Below are positions 22,276-32,123 of a DNA stretch of 64,000 nucleotides, one piece after another (positions within the stretch are counted from its first letter, which is position 1; every line of letters begins with the position of its first letter). The DNA is taken from positions 373,099-437,098 of the forward strand of contig CP070719.1 in assembly GCA_020350725.1 (NCBI GenBank), in the 5' to 3' direction. The notes under the pieces were generated by a model, which ran no database searches, was not told the origin of the DNA, and saw only the letters and a list, made by a program, of their open reading frames with translations. Origin of the DNA: a bacterium (GTDB lineage: Bacteria; BMS3Abin14). The position numbers were made by a program, and so were the translations under genes.

Positions 22276-22815
22276 ATGGACAGTCTTCAGAACAGGTACC
22301 GCAAAGAGATCATCCCGGCGATGATGAAGAGATTCAACTACGGGAACATCATGCAGGTTCCCAGGCTGGAGAAGATCGTCATCAATATGGGACTGGGTGA
22401 CGCTCTTCAGAACGCCAGGATCCTCGACACGTCCATTGACGAGCTCTCCCTCATAACCGGCCAGAGACCGGTCCTGACCCGGGCAAGAAAGTCCATCGCG
22501 AACTTCAAGCTCAGGGAGGGAAATCCCATCGGCTGCATGGTCACGCTCAGGAAAAAGCGAATGTACGAGTTCCTCGACAGGCTGCTCAACGTCGCCCTGC
22601 CCCGGGTGAGGGACTTCAAAGGGACCTCACCGAAGGCTTTCGACGGTCGGGGAAACTACACCCTCGGCATCCGGGAACAGCTTATATTTCCCGAGATCAA
22701 TTACGATAAGGTGGAGCAGATCAAAGGGATGAACATCACCATCGTCACCACCGCCAAAACGGACGAGGAAGCCAGGGAGCTTCTGTCCCTTATCGGCGTG
22801 CCGTTCAGGAATTAG
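22276..22815 (+). CDS. rplE: 50S ribosomal protein L5
   Basis: L5 binds 5S rRNA and contacts P-site tRNA. From ATG 22276 (GGGAG ribosome binding site) it has 179 residues, the standard length; an upstream in-frame extension lies inside rplX and is rejected. The blocks [40 protein letters not shown] and [23 protein letters not shown] are clear. Confidence 0.96.
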   Translation: MDSLQNRYRKEIIPAMMKRFNYGNIMQVPRLEKIVINMGLGDALQNARILDTSIDELSLITGQRPVLTRARKSIANFKLREGNPIGCMVTLRKKRMYEFLDRLLNVALPRVRDFKGTSPKAFDGRGNYTLGIREQLIFPEINYDKVEQIKGMNITIVTTAKTDEEARELLSLIGVPFRN

Positions 22816-22828
22816 GACTGGAGGAAAA

Positions 22829-23014
22829 ATGGCCAAGAAAGCCCTGATAAACAAGGCCAGGCGCGAACCGAAGTTCGCGGTGAGAAGCTACAATCGATGC
22901 CCCCTCTGCGGCAGGTCCAGGGGATATCTGAGAAAATTTGCCATGTGCAGGATCTGCTTCCGCGCACGAGCCCTCGCCGGGGAGATCCCGGGCGTGGTCA
23001 AGGCAAGCTGGTAG
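22829..23014 (+). CDS. rpsN: 30S ribosomal protein S14, zinc (type Z) form
   Basis: S14 belongs to the 30S head. At 61 residues this is the short zinc-ribbon form, with CPLC (C24/C27) and CRIC (C40/C43), rather than the longer zinc-free form. The [20 protein letters not shown] segment is typical. It sits between rplE and rpsH as expected, with AGGA at the ribosome binding site. Confidence 0.96.
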   Translation: MAKKALINKARREPKFAVRSYNRCPLCGRSRGYLRKFAMCRICFRARALAGEIPGVVKASW

Positions 23015-23024
23015 GAGGATCACC

Positions 23025-23423
23025 ATGTCCATGACCGACCCCGTAGCCGACATGCTCACCCGGATCCGGAACGCCCTTCTGGCGGGCAAGGAGAGGGTCG
23101 ATGTCCCCGCCTCCTCCCTGAAGGAGGACATCGCGAGGATCCTCAAGGAAGAGGGATATATCAAGAGCTACAAACTCATTGAGGACAGCAAGCAGGGAGT
23201 TCTCCGGGTCACCCTGAAGTACGGTGATCAGGCCACTCCCGCCATCACCGCGATCCGCAGGATCAGCAAGCCCGGACGGAGGGTCTACGTCAGCACGAAG
23301 GAAGTCCCGCGAGTGCTCAACGGCCTCGGGGTGGCCATCATGTCCACTTCGAAGGGCGTCATGACCGACAGGGAATCGCGAAAACAGAATGTCGGCGGCG
23401 AAGTGCTCTGCTACGTCTGGTAA
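23025..23423 (+). CDS. rpsH: 30S ribosomal protein S8
   Basis: S8 binds the central domain of 16S rRNA and in enteric bacteria represses the spc operon. ATG 23025 follows AGGAGG and gives 132 residues ([19 protein letters not shown]), with the C-terminal [25 protein letters not shown]. The longer frame from 22938 overlaps rpsN and is rejected. A 58-base spacer follows before rplF. Confidence 0.96.
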   Translation: MSMTDPVADMLTRIRNALLAGKERVDVPASSLKEDIARILKEEGYIKSYKLIEDSKQGVLRVTLKYGDQATPAITAIRRISKPGRRVYVSTKEVPRVLNGLGVAIMSTSKGVMTDRESRKQNVGGEVLCYVW

Positions 23424-23481
23424 CGGCCCTCGGACGGCCCCAGGGTCGGACGGGGGAAGATTTCCCCTTGGAGCGAAAGAG

Positions 23482-24021
23482 ATGTCAAGAATCGGAAAGC
23501 ATCCTGTACAGATACCCGGCGGTGTAGAAGTCAGGTTCGAGGGACGGACGGTCTTCGCCAAAGGTCCTCTCGGAGAGCTCCAGCGGGATCTGCCCGCCGG
23601 TGTCGAACTGAAGATCGAGGAGGACAACATTCAGGTCCTTCCTCCCCAGAGGCCAAAGGAAAAGACCGCCATGCAGGGGCTCACCCGCACCCTCATCGAC
23701 AACCTGGTCGTCGGCGTCTCACAGGGATTCACCAAGGACCTCGACATGGAGGGAGTCGGCTACCGGGCCATGGTGAAGGGAAGGACCCTGGAGTTGATGG
23801 TCGGCTTTTCCAATCCGGTCCAGTTTGAGATACCGGAGGGTATCTCGGCGGAGGTCGGGCAGAATAACAGGATCACCATAAAGGGAATCAGCAAGGAGAA
23901 GGTAGGGCAGACGGCAGCGGACATCAGGGCCATCCGTCCCCCGGAACCCTACAAGGGTAAGGGTATCCGATACGCGGGAGAGCGGATCAAGCGCAAGGCG
24001 GGTAAGGCCGCGGTGACCTAA
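23482..24021 (+). CDS. rplF: 50S ribosomal protein L6
   Basis: L6 lies at the base of the factor stalk near the sarcin-ricin loop. From ATG 23482 it has 179 residues: [17 protein letters not shown] at the start, [19 protein letters not shown] in the middle and the family C-terminal block [25 protein letters not shown]. Upstream residues in this frame are not conserved L6 sequence. Confidence 0.97.
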   Translation: MSRIGKHPVQIPGGVEVRFEGRTVFAKGPLGELQRDLPAGVELKIEEDNIQVLPPQRPKEKTAMQGLTRTLIDNLVVGVSQGFTKDLDMEGVGYRAMVKGRTLELMVGFSNPVQFEIPEGISAEVGQNNRITIKGISKEKVGQTAADIRAIRPPEPYKGKGIRYAGERIKRKAGKAAVT

Positions 24022-24044
24022 CCTGCGCCTCGGAGGGTTCAAAA

Positions 24045-24413
24045 TTGACAAGGATCGAAGCGAAGACCGGCGCGCGCATCAAGAGGAGGAGGAGGATCCG
24101 CGGCAGGATCCGGGGAACGGCCGAACGGCCCCGCCTCTCGGTGTACCGAAGCGCCCGCCATATATATGCCCAGATCATCAACGACGATACGGGCGTCGTT
24201 CTGACCAGTGCGTCCACAGTTGACAGAGAACTCAGGGGGACGGTCAAGAACGGGGGTAACGCGGACGCCGCCCGCGAGGTGGGTAAGCTCCTCGCTACAC
24301 GCGCTGTGGAGAAGAGGGTTCAGAGTGTCACCTTCGACAGGGGAGGATTTCGCTATCACGGCAGGGTCAAAGCCCTGGCCGAGGCCGCCAGGGAGGGCGG
24401 GCTCAAATTCTAA
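24045..24413 (+). CDS. rplR: 50S ribosomal protein L18
   Basis: L18 binds 5S rRNA with L5. The 122-residue protein starts at TTG behind GGAGGG. Conserved segments are [31 protein letters not shown] and [24 protein letters not shown]. It is intact and 41 bases upstream of rpsE. Confidence 0.96.
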   Translation: MTRIEAKTGARIKRRRRIRGRIRGTAERPRLSVYRSARHIYAQIINDDTGVVLTSASTVDRELRGTVKNGGNADAAREVGKLLATRAVEKRVQSVTFDRGGFRYHGRVKALAEAAREGGLKF

Positions 24414-24454
24414 GGCCCCTGCCGGCCCCCCGACCGGGAAGGCGGCGCAGGAGC

Positions 24455-24994
24455 ATGGGAGTGACAATGAAGAGATCCTTAAAAAAGCCGCTCAGGGATG
24501 TCACCATCGACGAGACTGACCTGATCGACAAAGTCGTCTTCATCAACCGCGTGGCCAAGGTCGTCAAGGGCGGCAGGCGGTTTCGCTTCAGTGCCCTGGT
24601 GGTGGTCGGCGACGGAAAGGGAACAGTCGGCGTCGGCTCCGGCAAGGCGAACGAGGTGCCGGAGGCCATCCGCAAGGGCATCGACAACGCCAAGAAGAAT
24701 CTCCACAGGATACCCCTCAGCGGAACCACTGTGCCCCATCAGGTCATGGGCCGCTGGGGAGCCGCCAGGGTTCTTCTCAAGCCGGCCTCACCGGGCACGG
24801 GCGTTATCGCCGGCGGACCCGTGAGGGCTCTGATGGAATCCCTGGGTGTGAAGGACATCCTCACCAAGTGCATCGGGACGAACAATCCCAGCAACGTCCT
24901 CATGGCCTCTATGCAGGGGCTCCTTACTCTGAGAAGCCCGGAAGAGGTCGCTCTCCTCAGGGGCAAGAGTGTCGGTGACGTCCTCCACAGATAG
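24455..24994 (+). CDS. rpsE: 30S ribosomal protein S5
   Basis: S5 lines the mRNA entry channel and affects fidelity. The 179 residues include [48 protein letters not shown], the double-stranded RNA-binding fold, and the C-terminal [22 protein letters not shown] 24467 is an alternative start four codons later. It is followed by rpmD after 14 bases. Confidence 0.96.
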   Translation: MGVTMKRSLKKPLRDVTIDETDLIDKVVFINRVAKVVKGGRRFRFSALVVVGDGKGTVGVGSGKANEVPEAIRKGIDNAKKNLHRIPLSGTTVPHQVMGRWGAARVLLKPASPGTGVIAGGPVRALMESLGVKDILTKCIGTNNPSNVLMASMQGLLTLRSPEEVALLRGKSVGDVLHR

Positions 24995-25008
24995 TGCGGG
25001 AGAGCATA

Positions 25009-25197
25009 ATGGCTAAGATCAGCATAACCCTGGTTCGAAGTACCATCGGCAGGCCCGAGAAGCACCGCAGGATCGTCCGCAGCCTCGGACTCAGAAAACT
25101 CCACCAGACGGTCTGTCACGACGACAACCCGAGAATCAGAGGCATGATCGAGAAAGTCCCCCATCTCGTCAGAGCCGAGGTCCTGGAGGAAAAATAG
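25009..25197 (+). CDS. rpmD: 50S ribosomal protein L30
   Basis: L30 is a small 50S protein absent from some lineages. From ATG 25009 (GGGAGAG upstream) it has 62 residues: [34 protein letters not shown]. Five more codons upstream overlap rpsE and have no support. rplO starts at the very next base after its stop. Confidence 0.95.
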   Translation: MAKISITLVRSTIGRPEKHRRIVRSLGLRKLHQTVCHDDNPRIRGMIEKVPHLVRAEVLEEK

Positions 25198-25632
25198 ATG
25201 CTGGATCAGCTGAAATCCGCAAAAGGGGCGGCGAAAAAGAGAAAACGGGTCGGTCGCGGTCCGGGGTCAGGGATCGGCAAAACCTGCGGGCGCGGCGCCA
25301 ACGGACAGTGGGCCCGCTCCGGAGGCGGTGTCAAGGCCGGATTCGAGGGGGGACAGATGCCCCTTCAGCGGAGGCTTCCCAAGAGGGGTTTCACCAACAT
25401 CTTCCGGAAGGAATACTCCATTGTGAATCTCAAGGACCTGGGCCGGGTGGCCGACGTCGATGTCGTGGATCCCGATCTGATGATCAAGCTGAGGCTGGCG
25501 AGAAAAGGGCTCCCGGTCAAGATCCTGGGCGTCGGTGAGCTTGACCGACCTCTCACCGTGAGGGCCCACAAAGCAAGCCGGACTGCCGCCGAGAAGATCG
25601 AGAAGGCCGGTGGCAAAATCGAGATCATCTGA
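25198..25632 (+). CDS. rplO: 50S ribosomal protein L15
   Basis: L15 is a late-assembly 50S protein. The 144-residue protein has the Gly/Arg-rich N terminus ([53 protein letters not shown]) and a globular C-terminal half ending [15 protein letters not shown]. It abuts rpmD directly and precedes secY by 11 bases, the standard spc order. Confidence 0.96.
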   Translation: MLDQLKSAKGAAKKRKRVGRGPGSGIGKTCGRGANGQWARSGGGVKAGFEGGQMPLQRRLPKRGFTNIFRKEYSIVNLKDLGRVADVDVVDPDLMIKLRLARKGLPVKILGVGELDRPLTVRAHKASRTAAEKIEKAGGKIEII

Positions 25633-25643
25633 GAGGGAACAAG

Positions 25644-26951
25644 TTGTTCAGCAGCCTACAGAATATCTTCAAGATCCCCGAACTGAAGAGGAGGATCTTC
25701 TTCACCTTCGGCCTGCTCGCCATCTACCGGGTGGGTGCCCATATTCCCACGCCGGGAATCGATGGGACGGCGCTGGCGGAGTTCTTCAGGCAGGCTCAGG
25801 GTACTCTGCTGGGATTCTTCGATATGTTCGCCGGCGGGGCGCTCCTGAGGATGACGATATTTGCCCTCGGGATCATGCCCTACATCAGCGCCAGCATCAT
25901 CATCCAGCTCCTGACCGTCGTCATCCCGCACCTGGAGAGGCTCTCCAAGGAGGGCGAGGCGGGCCGCAGGAAGATCATCCGTTACACCCGTTACGGGACG
26001 GTGGGGCTTGCCGCCTTCCAGAGCTTCGGCATCTCCGTCGGTCTGGAACAGATGACGAGCCCGGGGGGAGCGGCCATCGTGCCCTTTCCCGGCTGGGGTT
26101 TTCGCATGATGACGGTTATCAGCCTCACCGCGGGGACGGCCTTTATCATGTGGCTGGGTGAGCAGATCACGGAGAGGGGTATCGGCAACGGGATATCGTT
26201 GATCATCTTCGCCGGAATCGTCGCCAGGATGCCCACCGCCACCGGAAGGACGGTAACCCTTGTCAGAACAGGGGAAATATCGACCTTCCTGACGCTCTTC
26301 GTCCTGATCCTGATGGTGGCTGTCGTCGCCTTTATCATCTACATGGAGAGAGGTCAGAGGAAGATACCGGTCCAGTATGCCAAACGGGTCGTGGGGCGGA
26401 AGATGTACGGAGGGCAGAGCACGCACCTCCCCATGAAGGTGAACACGGCGGGGGTCATACCACCCATTTTCGCCTCCTCGATCCTCATGTTCCCTGCAAC
26501 GGTGGCCGGCTTCATCAAGAACCCCATCATGGAGGCGATCGCCAACACCTTCGCCCCCGGAAGGGCCCTGTACACCGTCCTTTACGTGGGCCTGATCATT
26601 TTCTTCTGCTATTTCTACACCGCGATCCAGTTCAACCCGGTGGACGTGGCGGACAACCTCAAGAAATATGGAGGTTACATCCCGGGCATAAGGCCGGGGA
26701 GGAAAACGGCCGAATACCTGGACAGGGTCCTGTCGAGGATCACATTCGGTGGGGCCATCTACCTGTCCCTGGTATGCGTCCTCCCCGAGATCCTCTACAG
26801 GATCTTTAATGTTCCCTTCTATTTCGGGGGCACAGGACTCCTCATCGTCATCGGCGTGGCCCTCGACACTGTCACTCAGATCGAGACCCATCTGCTCACC
26901 AGACACTACGAGGGGTTCCTCAAGAAGGGAAAGATCAGAGGGAGGCGCTGA
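25644..26951 (+). CDS. secY: Preprotein translocase subunit SecY
   Basis: SecY forms the protein-conducting channel in the inner membrane with SecE (604-789). The 435-residue protein starts at TTG after GAGGGA. It begins NIFKIPELKRRIFFTFGLLAIYRVGAHIPTPGI, has the plug and TM2 region GIMPYISASIIIQLLTVVIPHLERLSKEGEAGRRK, and the cytoplasmic loop QRKIPVQYAKRVVGRKMYGGQSTHLPMKVNTAGVIPPIFA. Ten membrane spans are expected. Its stop overlaps the adk start by one base. Confidence 0.97.
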   Translation: MFSSLQNIFKIPELKRRIFFTFGLLAIYRVGAHIPTPGIDGTALAEFFRQAQGTLLGFFDMFAGGALLRMTIFALGIMPYISASIIIQLLTVVIPHLERLSKEGEAGRRKIIRYTRYGTVGLAAFQSFGISVGLEQMTSPGGAAIVPFPGWGFRMMTVISLTAGTAFIMWLGEQITERGIGNGISLIIFAGIVARMPTATGRTVTLVRTGEISTFLTLFVLILMVAVVAFIIYMERGQRKIPVQYAKRVVGRKMYGGQSTHLPMKVNTAGVIPPIFASSILMFPATVAGFIKNPIMEAIANTFAPGRALYTVLYVGLIIFFCYFYTAIQFNPVDVADNLKKYGGYIPGIRPGRKTAEYLDRVLSRITFGGAIYLSLVCVLPEILYRIFNVPFYFGGTGLLIVIGVALDTVTQIETHLLTRHYEGFLKKGKIRGRR

Positions 26952-27595
26952 TGGACATTATCCTTCTCGGACCACCTGGAGCCGGAAAGGGAACTCAGGC
27001 GAAGTTCATGGTTGACAAGTGGGAGATCCCCCAGATATCGACGGGCGACATCCTGAGGGGCGCCGTCCGCGATGGCACTCCGCTCGGTCTTGAGGCCAAG
27101 GGCTTCATGGATCGGGGAGAGCTGGTCCCCGACCGGGTCGTTATCGGAATTATCGCCGAGCGCCTCAGGGAGGACGATGCCCAGAGGGGTTTTATCCTGG
27201 ACGGTTTCCCGCGCACCATTCCCCAGGCGGAGGCCCTGGAGGAGATTCTCACCGAACTCGGTCGCAATATCGACCATGTCGTCAGCATTGACGTGGACGA
27301 TGAGGAGCTGGTGAGAAGACTGACGGGGAGGAGGATGTGCAAGGGGTGCGGAGAGAGTTTCCACATGGTCTTCAACCCCCCCCGGACGGAGGGCGTGTGC
27401 GACAGCTGCCGGGGGGAGCTCTATCAGCGGGACGACGACAACGAGGAAACCATCCGGCAACGACTCAAGGTGTACAACGACCAGACCTCCCCCCTGATCG
27501 ATTTCTACAGAGGGCTGGGAAAACTTCGGGAGATCAATGGGACGCGAACTCCCCCCGAGATCTTCTCCGACATCGTGAGCACCCTGTCCGGGTAG
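26951..27595 (+). CDS. adk: Adenylate kinase
   Basis: Adenylate kinase interconverts ATP + AMP and 2 ADP. The 214-residue protein has the P loop GPPGAGKGTQAKF (residues 7-19), DGFPRT for nucleotide binding and a long LID domain. The LID carries four cysteines (CKGC...CDSC, about residues 129-155), so it is the zinc-binding long form. It is translationally coupled to secY, as in many bacteria. Confidence 0.97.
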   Translation: MDIILLGPPGAGKGTQAKFMVDKWEIPQISTGDILRGAVRDGTPLGLEAKGFMDRGELVPDRVVIGIIAERLREDDAQRGFILDGFPRTIPQAEALEEILTELGRNIDHVVSIDVDDEELVRRLTGRRMCKGCGESFHMVFNPPRTEGVCDSCRGELYQRDDDNEETIRQRLKVYNDQTSPLIDFYRGLGKLREINGTRTPPEIFSDIVSTLSG

Positions 27596-27659
27596 GGCTC
27601 ACGGATCAGGCTCCCGTGAATCCCCTCACGTCCCGGGGTGGGAACAACGAAACCTCCCG

Positions 27660-28409
27660 ATGATATACAGAAAGTCAGCGGCTGAGATAGGCCTCATGAG
27701 GGAGGGCGGCAAGGCCGTTGCCAGGATCCTTGAAAGAATGAGGGATGTCGTAAGGCCGGGCGTCCCGACATCCGAGATCGAGCAGGAAGCCGAAGGGATG
27801 TCCAGGACCCTCGGGATCGTACCCGCATTCAAGGGGTACATGGGTTACCCCAGCAGTATTTGCGTCTCCATCAACGATGAGGTGGTACACGGCATCCCCT
27901 CGGAGAAGAGGCTCCTCAAGGGAGGCGACATCGTCGGTCTCGACTTCGGTGCCCTGTATCAGGGATATTACGCCGATGCGGCCATCACTCTCCCCGTTGG
28001 AGAACTCGAGGGTGAGGCCGAGCATCTGCTCAAGGTCACGAGGGAGGCTCTTTTCAAGGGAATCGAGGCCGCGGTGGTCGACAACCGCGTGGGGGACATC
28101 TCCCACGCCGTTCAGAACCACGTGGAGAGCCACGGTTACTCGGTGGTGAAGACCTTTGTCGGCCACGGGATCGGACGAAAGCTCCATGAGGAGCCGCAGG
28201 TTCCCAACTTCGGGAGCCCCGAGTGGGGCGCCCGGCTGAAGGAGGGAATGACCCTGGCCATCGAACCTATGGTCAACGCAGGATCCGACGGTATCAGGGT
28301 CCTCGACGACGGCTGGACAGCGGTCACAATGGACGGCAGCCTGTCAGCTCATTTCGAACATACGGTCGCGGTCACGGCCAACGGTCCGATGATCCTGACC
28401 GATATCTGA
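27660..28409 (+). CDS. map: Methionine aminopeptidase, type I
   Basis: This cytosolic metalloenzyme removes the initiator methionine from new proteins. The 249 residues contain the metal-ligand blocks GLDFGALYQGYYADAAIT, VGHGIGRKLHEEPQVPNFG and GMTLAIEPMV, plus the final glutamate segment HFEHTVAVT. It is the short type Ia form without an N-terminal extension. The secY-adk-map-infA order is conventional. Confidence 0.97.
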   Translation: MIYRKSAAEIGLMREGGKAVARILERMRDVVRPGVPTSEIEQEAEGMSRTLGIVPAFKGYMGYPSSICVSINDEVVHGIPSEKRLLKGGDIVGLDFGALYQGYYADAAITLPVGELEGEAEHLLKVTREALFKGIEAAVVDNRVGDISHAVQNHVESHGYSVVKTFVGHGIGRKLHEEPQVPNFGSPEWGARLKEGMTLAIEPMVNAGSDGIRVLDDGWTAVTMDGSLSAHFEHTVAVTANGPMILTDI

Positions 28410-28436
28410 GAGGCGGGCGGAGGAGAGAAAAGGGAT

Positions 28437-28655
28437 ATGGCTAAGGAAGAAGCGATTGAGGTCGAAGGAACGGTGGTGGAGCCTTTGCCCAACGCCATGT
28501 TCAGGGTTGAGCTCGAGAACGGCCACCAGGTCCTGGCGCATATCTCCGGCAAGATGAGGATGCATTACATCAGGATATTGCCCGGGGACAGGGTAACGGT
28601 TGAGCTCTCGCCCTACGACCTGACCAGGGGAAGGATAACTTACAGGGCAAAATAG
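28437..28655 (+). CDS. infA: Translation initiation factor IF-1
   Basis: IF-1 is an OB-fold protein that blocks the ribosomal A site during initiation. The 72-residue protein has the normal length and motifs: [38 protein letters not shown] and [11 protein letters not shown] at the end. AGGAG lies upstream. rpmJ follows after 25 bases. Confidence 0.97.
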   Translation: MAKEEAIEVEGTVVEPLPNAMFRVELENGHQVLAHISGKMRMHYIRILPGDRVTVELSPYDLTRGRITYRAK

Positions 28656-28680
28656 CCTTCCCGAAAGGAAATTGTGAGAG

Positions 28681-28794
28681 ATGAAAGTCAGACCATCTGT
28701 CAAGAAGATGTGCGACAAGTGTAAGATCATCCGCCGCAAAGGGGTTGTGAGGGTGATCTGCGAGAACCCGAAGCATAAGCAGCGGCAGGGATAA
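28681..28794 (+). CDS. rpmJ: 50S ribosomal protein L36
   Basis: L36 is the smallest 50S protein. The 37-residue sequence is [20 protein letters not shown]... with C11, C14, C27 and H32 forming the zinc site, so it is the C+ form. GAGAG precedes the ATG. It lies between infA and rpsM as usual. Confidence 0.96.
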   Translation: MKVRPSVKKMCDKCKIIRRKGVVRVICENPKHKQRQG

Positions 28795-28812
28795 TACTGA
28801 GGAGGTACTGCA

Positions 28813-29184
28813 GTGGCGCGTATCGCCGGAGTGGACTTACCGAGGAGCAAAAGGATCGAGGTCGCCCTGACCTACATCTACGGGATCGGCCCGACCAAGG
28901 CCGCGCAGATAGTCAGGGATTCCGAAGTCGATCCGAATACCAGGGTTAACGAGCTGGATGAGACCCAGGTCAGCCGACTGAGGGACACCATCGTCAAGAA
29001 CCACATGGTGGAGGGCGACCTCCGCAGGGAGGTCTCATTCAATATCAAACGCAAGATGGACCTCGGTTCATACGAGGGGCTGCGCCACAGACGAGGTCTG
29101 CCCGTCCGGGGCCAGAGGACCAAAACCAACGCGAGATCCAGGAAGGGACACAAACCTTCCATTGGCGGCAGGAAGAAGAAGTAA
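28813..29184 (+). CDS. rpsM: 30S ribosomal protein S13
   Basis: S13 contacts P-site tRNA and forms intersubunit bridges. The 123-residue protein starts at GTG behind [32 protein letters not shown] at the start and the C-terminal [26 protein letters not shown] block match the family. rpsK follows after 21 bases. Confidence 0.97.
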   Translation: MARIAGVDLPRSKRIEVALTYIYGIGPTKAAQIVRDSEVDPNTRVNELDETQVSRLRDTIVKNHMVEGDLRREVSFNIKRKMDLGSYEGLRHRRGLPVRGQRTKTNARSRKGHKPSIGGRKKK

Positions 29185-29205
29185 GCGTCTGCACTGGAGG
29201 AAACG

Positions 29206-29595
29206 ATGGCTAGACCGAAGAAGGGATCTGCCCGAAAGGTTAAGAAGAACATACCGGTTGGTGTGGCCCACATTCAGGCGACATTCAACAACACGATCAT
29301 CACCATCACCGACCCCTCTGGAAATACCGTCGCCTGGTGCAGCGCCGGCAGCAAGGGTTTCAAGGGATCGAGGAAGAGCACGCCTTTTGCCGCCCAGCTG
29401 GCCGCTGAGGATGCAGCCAAAAAGGCCATGGAGCACGGTGTGCGCAGGGTGGATGTTATGGTCAAAGGACCGGGATCGGGGCGTGAGGCCGCCCTCAGAT
29501 CCCTCCAGGCCGCCGGCCTTGAGGTCACCATGATCCGTGATGTCACACCCATCCCCCATAATGGATGCAGGCCTCCCAAGAGGCGGAGGGTTTAG
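29206..29595 (+). CDS. rpsK: 30S ribosomal protein S11
   Basis: S11 forms part of the platform near the E site. The 129-residue protein has [30 protein letters not shown] and the C-terminal [44 protein letters not shown]. Length and order are standard. A 66-base spacer separates it from rpsD. Confidence 0.97.
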   Translation: MARPKKGSARKVKKNIPVGVAHIQATFNNTIITITDPSGNTVAWCSAGSKGFKGSRKSTPFAAQLAAEDAAKKAMEHGVRRVDVMVKGPGSGREAALRSLQAAGLEVTMIRDVTPIPHNGCRPPKRRRV

Positions 29596-29661
29596 ATCCC
29601 AGTGGGATACAGAGGGTCCACGAGAAGATATCTGCACTGTCTGTGATCAAGGAGGACGAAA

Positions 29662-30288
29662 TTGGCTCGATACAGAGAATCAGTCTGTCGACTCTGCAGA
29701 AGAGAGGGTACGAAGCTCTTCCTCAAGGGAGATCGATGCTATTCGGATAAATGTGCCGTTGAGCGCCGGCCCTATCCCCCCGGAGTGCATGGGACGAGGC
29801 GGATGAAACACTCCGACTACGGTGTCCAGCTCCGGGAGAAGCAGAAGGCCAAGAGGATCTACGGGGTCATGGAATCCCAGTTCCGGAATTACTTCAAAAC
29901 GGCCGACCGGATGAAGGGCGTGACGGGGGAAAATCTGCTTGTCCTCCTCGAGAGGCGCCTGGACAGCACCGTTTTCCGCCTCGGGTTCGCCCAGTCGAGG
30001 GCGGATGCCAGACAGCTCATCCGCCACGGTCATCTTCTGGTCAACGACAGGAAAGTGGACATCCCGTCCTACAGCCTCCGACCGGGTGACGTCATCCAGA
30101 TCAGGGAAAAGAGCAGGAACTCGGTGCGGATCCAGGAAGCTCTTGTCGCGGCGGAGAGGAAGAGCGTGCCGGCCTGGCTTGACCTGGAGGTCAAGGATTT
30201 CAAGGGCACCTTCAGGAACTACCCGAGCCGGGATGAGATTGCCCTGCCCGTCCAGGAACAGCTCATAGTGGAGCTTTACTCCAAATAG
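29662..30288 (+). CDS. rpsD: 30S ribosomal protein S4
   Basis: S4 nucleates 16S rRNA assembly and in many bacteria represses the alpha operon. The 208-residue protein starts at TTG after AAGGAGG ([22 protein letters not shown]). Four cysteines in the first 32 residues (CRLC, then C...C) make it the zinc-binding C+ form. The S4 RNA-binding domain is [42 protein letters not shown]. It precedes rpoA by 27 bases. Confidence 0.97.
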   Translation: MARYRESVCRLCRREGTKLFLKGDRCYSDKCAVERRPYPPGVHGTRRMKHSDYGVQLREKQKAKRIYGVMESQFRNYFKTADRMKGVTGENLLVLLERRLDSTVFRLGFAQSRADARQLIRHGHLLVNDRKVDIPSYSLRPGDVIQIREKSRNSVRIQEALVAAERKSVPAWLDLEVKDFKGTFRNYPSRDEIALPVQEQLIVELYSK

Positions 30289-30315
30289 GGCCGAACCTGC
30301 GAGGAGAGATAAACC

Positions 30316-31344
30316 ATGTTGGAAAAGAATTGGAAGAGCCTTACCCGCCCTAAGAAACTCGATTTTGATGTCGAATCGAAAACAGACACATTCTGCAGGT
30401 TCACGGCTGAGCCCTTCGAGAGGGGATTTGGAACCACCCTGGGGAACGGGTTGAGGAGGATCCTCCTGTCTTCCCTTCAGGGGGCTGCGATCACGGCGTT
30501 CCGGGTCGAGGGGGTGCTCCACGAATTTTCGACCATCCCGGGGGTTTTCGAGGATGTCACCCAGATCGTGCTCAATCTCAAGGAGCTCCGGTTCAGGGTT
30601 CACACCGATAAAGCCAAGATCATCTCCCTGGACATGAACCAGGAGGGTGTCGTCACGGGGGGCGATATCATCACCGATCAGGACGTGGAGATCCTCAATC
30701 CTGAGAAGGTGATCGCCACCCTGGAAAAAGGCGCCCATCTGAAGATGGAAATGGTTGTCCGCCTGAACAGCGGTTTCATCACATCGGACAGGAACAAGGA
30801 CGAGGATCTCCCGGTGGATTTCATCGCCCTCGATTCCATCCATTCGCCCATAATCAAGGTGAATTACTGGGTTGAGAACGCCAGGGTGGGGCGGATGACA
30901 GACTTCGACAAGCTCAGCATGGATATCACCACAGACGGCAGCATTTCGCCTGAGGATGCCCTGGCCATCTCGGCCAAGATCCTCAAAGAGCACATGACCC
31001 TCTTCATCAACTTCGAGGAGCACGATATCACCGAGGAAGAGGCGGAGAGGGAGTCGGAGGAGGAGCGGCAGCGGCTCTACGAGAAGCTCAACAAGCACGT
31101 CAACGAGCTCGAGCTCTCCGTCCGGTCCATCAACTGCCTTCAGAATGCCAATATCGGGACCATCGGCGAGCTGGTTCAGAAGACCGAAGCCGACATGCTG
31201 AGGACCAAGAACTTCGGCAGAAAGTCCCTCAATGAGCTGAAGGAGATCCTCGATGAGATGAAGTTGAGCTTCGGTATGGATATAAAGGGCTGGACGCCTG
31301 AACAAGCCGGGTTCGAGGAGGAAGAACTGTCTGAGGAGGCCTAG
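30316..31344 (+). CDS. rpoA: DNA-directed RNA polymerase subunit alpha
   Basis: The alpha subunit dimerises to start polymerase assembly, and its C-terminal domain touches UP elements and activators. The 342 residues show the N-terminal domain motif [41 protein letters not shown] and the C-terminal helix-hairpin-helix [44 protein letters not shown] (about residues 262-305). Between them is an acidic linker ([13 protein letters not shown]). It sits between rpsD and rplQ as usual. Confidence 0.97.
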   Translation: MLEKNWKSLTRPKKLDFDVESKTDTFCRFTAEPFERGFGTTLGNGLRRILLSSLQGAAITAFRVEGVLHEFSTIPGVFEDVTQIVLNLKELRFRVHTDKAKIISLDMNQEGVVTGGDIITDQDVEILNPEKVIATLEKGAHLKMEMVVRLNSGFITSDRNKDEDLPVDFIALDSIHSPIIKVNYWVENARVGRMTDFDKLSMDITTDGSISPEDALAISAKILKEHMTLFINFEEHDITEEEAERESEEERQRLYEKLNKHVNELELSVRSINCLQNANIGTIGELVQKTEADMLRTKNFGRKSLNELKEILDEMKLSFGMDIKGWTPEQAGFEEEELSEEA

Positions 31345-31384
31345 CGGGCCGATCAGATTTCGTCAGGGAAAGGCAGGAGATTTC

Positions 31385-31969
31385 ATGCGTCATCTTAAAT
31401 CAGGGAAAAAACTGGGAAGGACCCCGTCTCACCGGAAGGCCCTCTTCCGGAATATGGTCACCTCTCTCCTCCAGCATGAAAGGATCGTGACCACGGAGGT
31501 GAAGGCCAAGGAGGTGGGCAGATTGGCGGAAAAGATGATCACCCTCGGTAAGCGGGGAGACCTGCATGCCAGACGGCAGGCCATCGCCTTCGTCAGGAGC
31601 AACGAGGTCGTGAAACGGGTCTTCACCGAATATGCCGAGAGGTACAGGAACAGAGAGGGTGGTTATACCCGGGTTCTCAAGCTCGAGCCCAGGTCCGGTG
31701 ACAACGCACCCATGGCCCTGGTGGAACTGGTGGACCGTCCGGTCCGGGAGCCGGCTAAGGAGAAGAAGCCCGCCAAGGAGGCAGCGAAGAAAGCGAAAGC
31801 CCCCGAGAAGAAGGAAAAGGCCGCCAAGCCGAAAAAGGCGCCTGCCAAAAAGGCCGGGAAAGAGGAGGAGAAGCCGGCGGCCAAAAAAACCACCAAGAAG
31901 GCTGCAGCTGAGAAAAAAGCGCCCCCATCAGCAGCGAAGAAGAAAACCGCCGAGAAGGGGACTGAATAG
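31385..31969 (+). CDS. rplQ: 50S ribosomal protein L17 with long Lys/Ala-rich tail
   Basis: L17 lies near the tunnel exit. The first 120 residues are normal L17: [43 protein letters not shown] and the C-terminal [12 protein letters not shown]. They are followed by about 74 residues made almost only of Lys, Ala, Pro and Glu, many in AKK or KKA units (31744-31966), bringing the total to 194 against 115-130 in most bacteria. The tail resembles histone-H1-like disordered sequence and probably binds RNA; that is inference. A terminator follows. Confidence 0.95.
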   Translation: MRHLKSGKKLGRTPSHRKALFRNMVTSLLQHERIVTTEVKAKEVGRLAEKMITLGKRGDLHARRQAIAFVRSNEVVKRVFTEYAERYRNREGGYTRVLKLEPRSGDNAPMALVELVDRPVREPAKEKKPAKEAAKKAKAPEKKEKAAKPKKAPAKKAGKEEEKPAAKKTTKKAAAEKKAPPSAAKKKTAEKGTE

Positions 31970-32003
31970 GAACTCCGGACCTCGTCCCATCACATTTCCA
32001 AAG

Positions 32004-32046
32004 ACAGGGAGGTTGAGCTTTAGCCCGATCTCTCTGTTTTTGTTTT
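32004..32046 (+). terminator. Intrinsic terminator after rplQ
   Basis: ACAGGGAGGTTGAGC pairs, with several G-T wobbles and one mismatch, with GCCCGATCTCTCTGT around a TTTA loop, and is followed by TTTTTGTTTT. It closes the ribosomal protein run. The rest of the spacer to 32123 shows no clear promoter. Confidence 0.8.
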
Positions 32047-32123
32047 AGGGTTTTTCTTGCCGGGCCGAGATCCTACTGGAAAAATCCCGCCCTCTGGACC
32101 GGGGTTTGCCGATCAGGAATCCC

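Noticed and set aside
29680-31305. Long - strand frame opposite rpsD-rpoA, and similar ones opposite rpoB, rpoC and secY
   Set aside because: These are GC-rich third-position shadows of certain genes, with no ribosome binding site or family resemblance.
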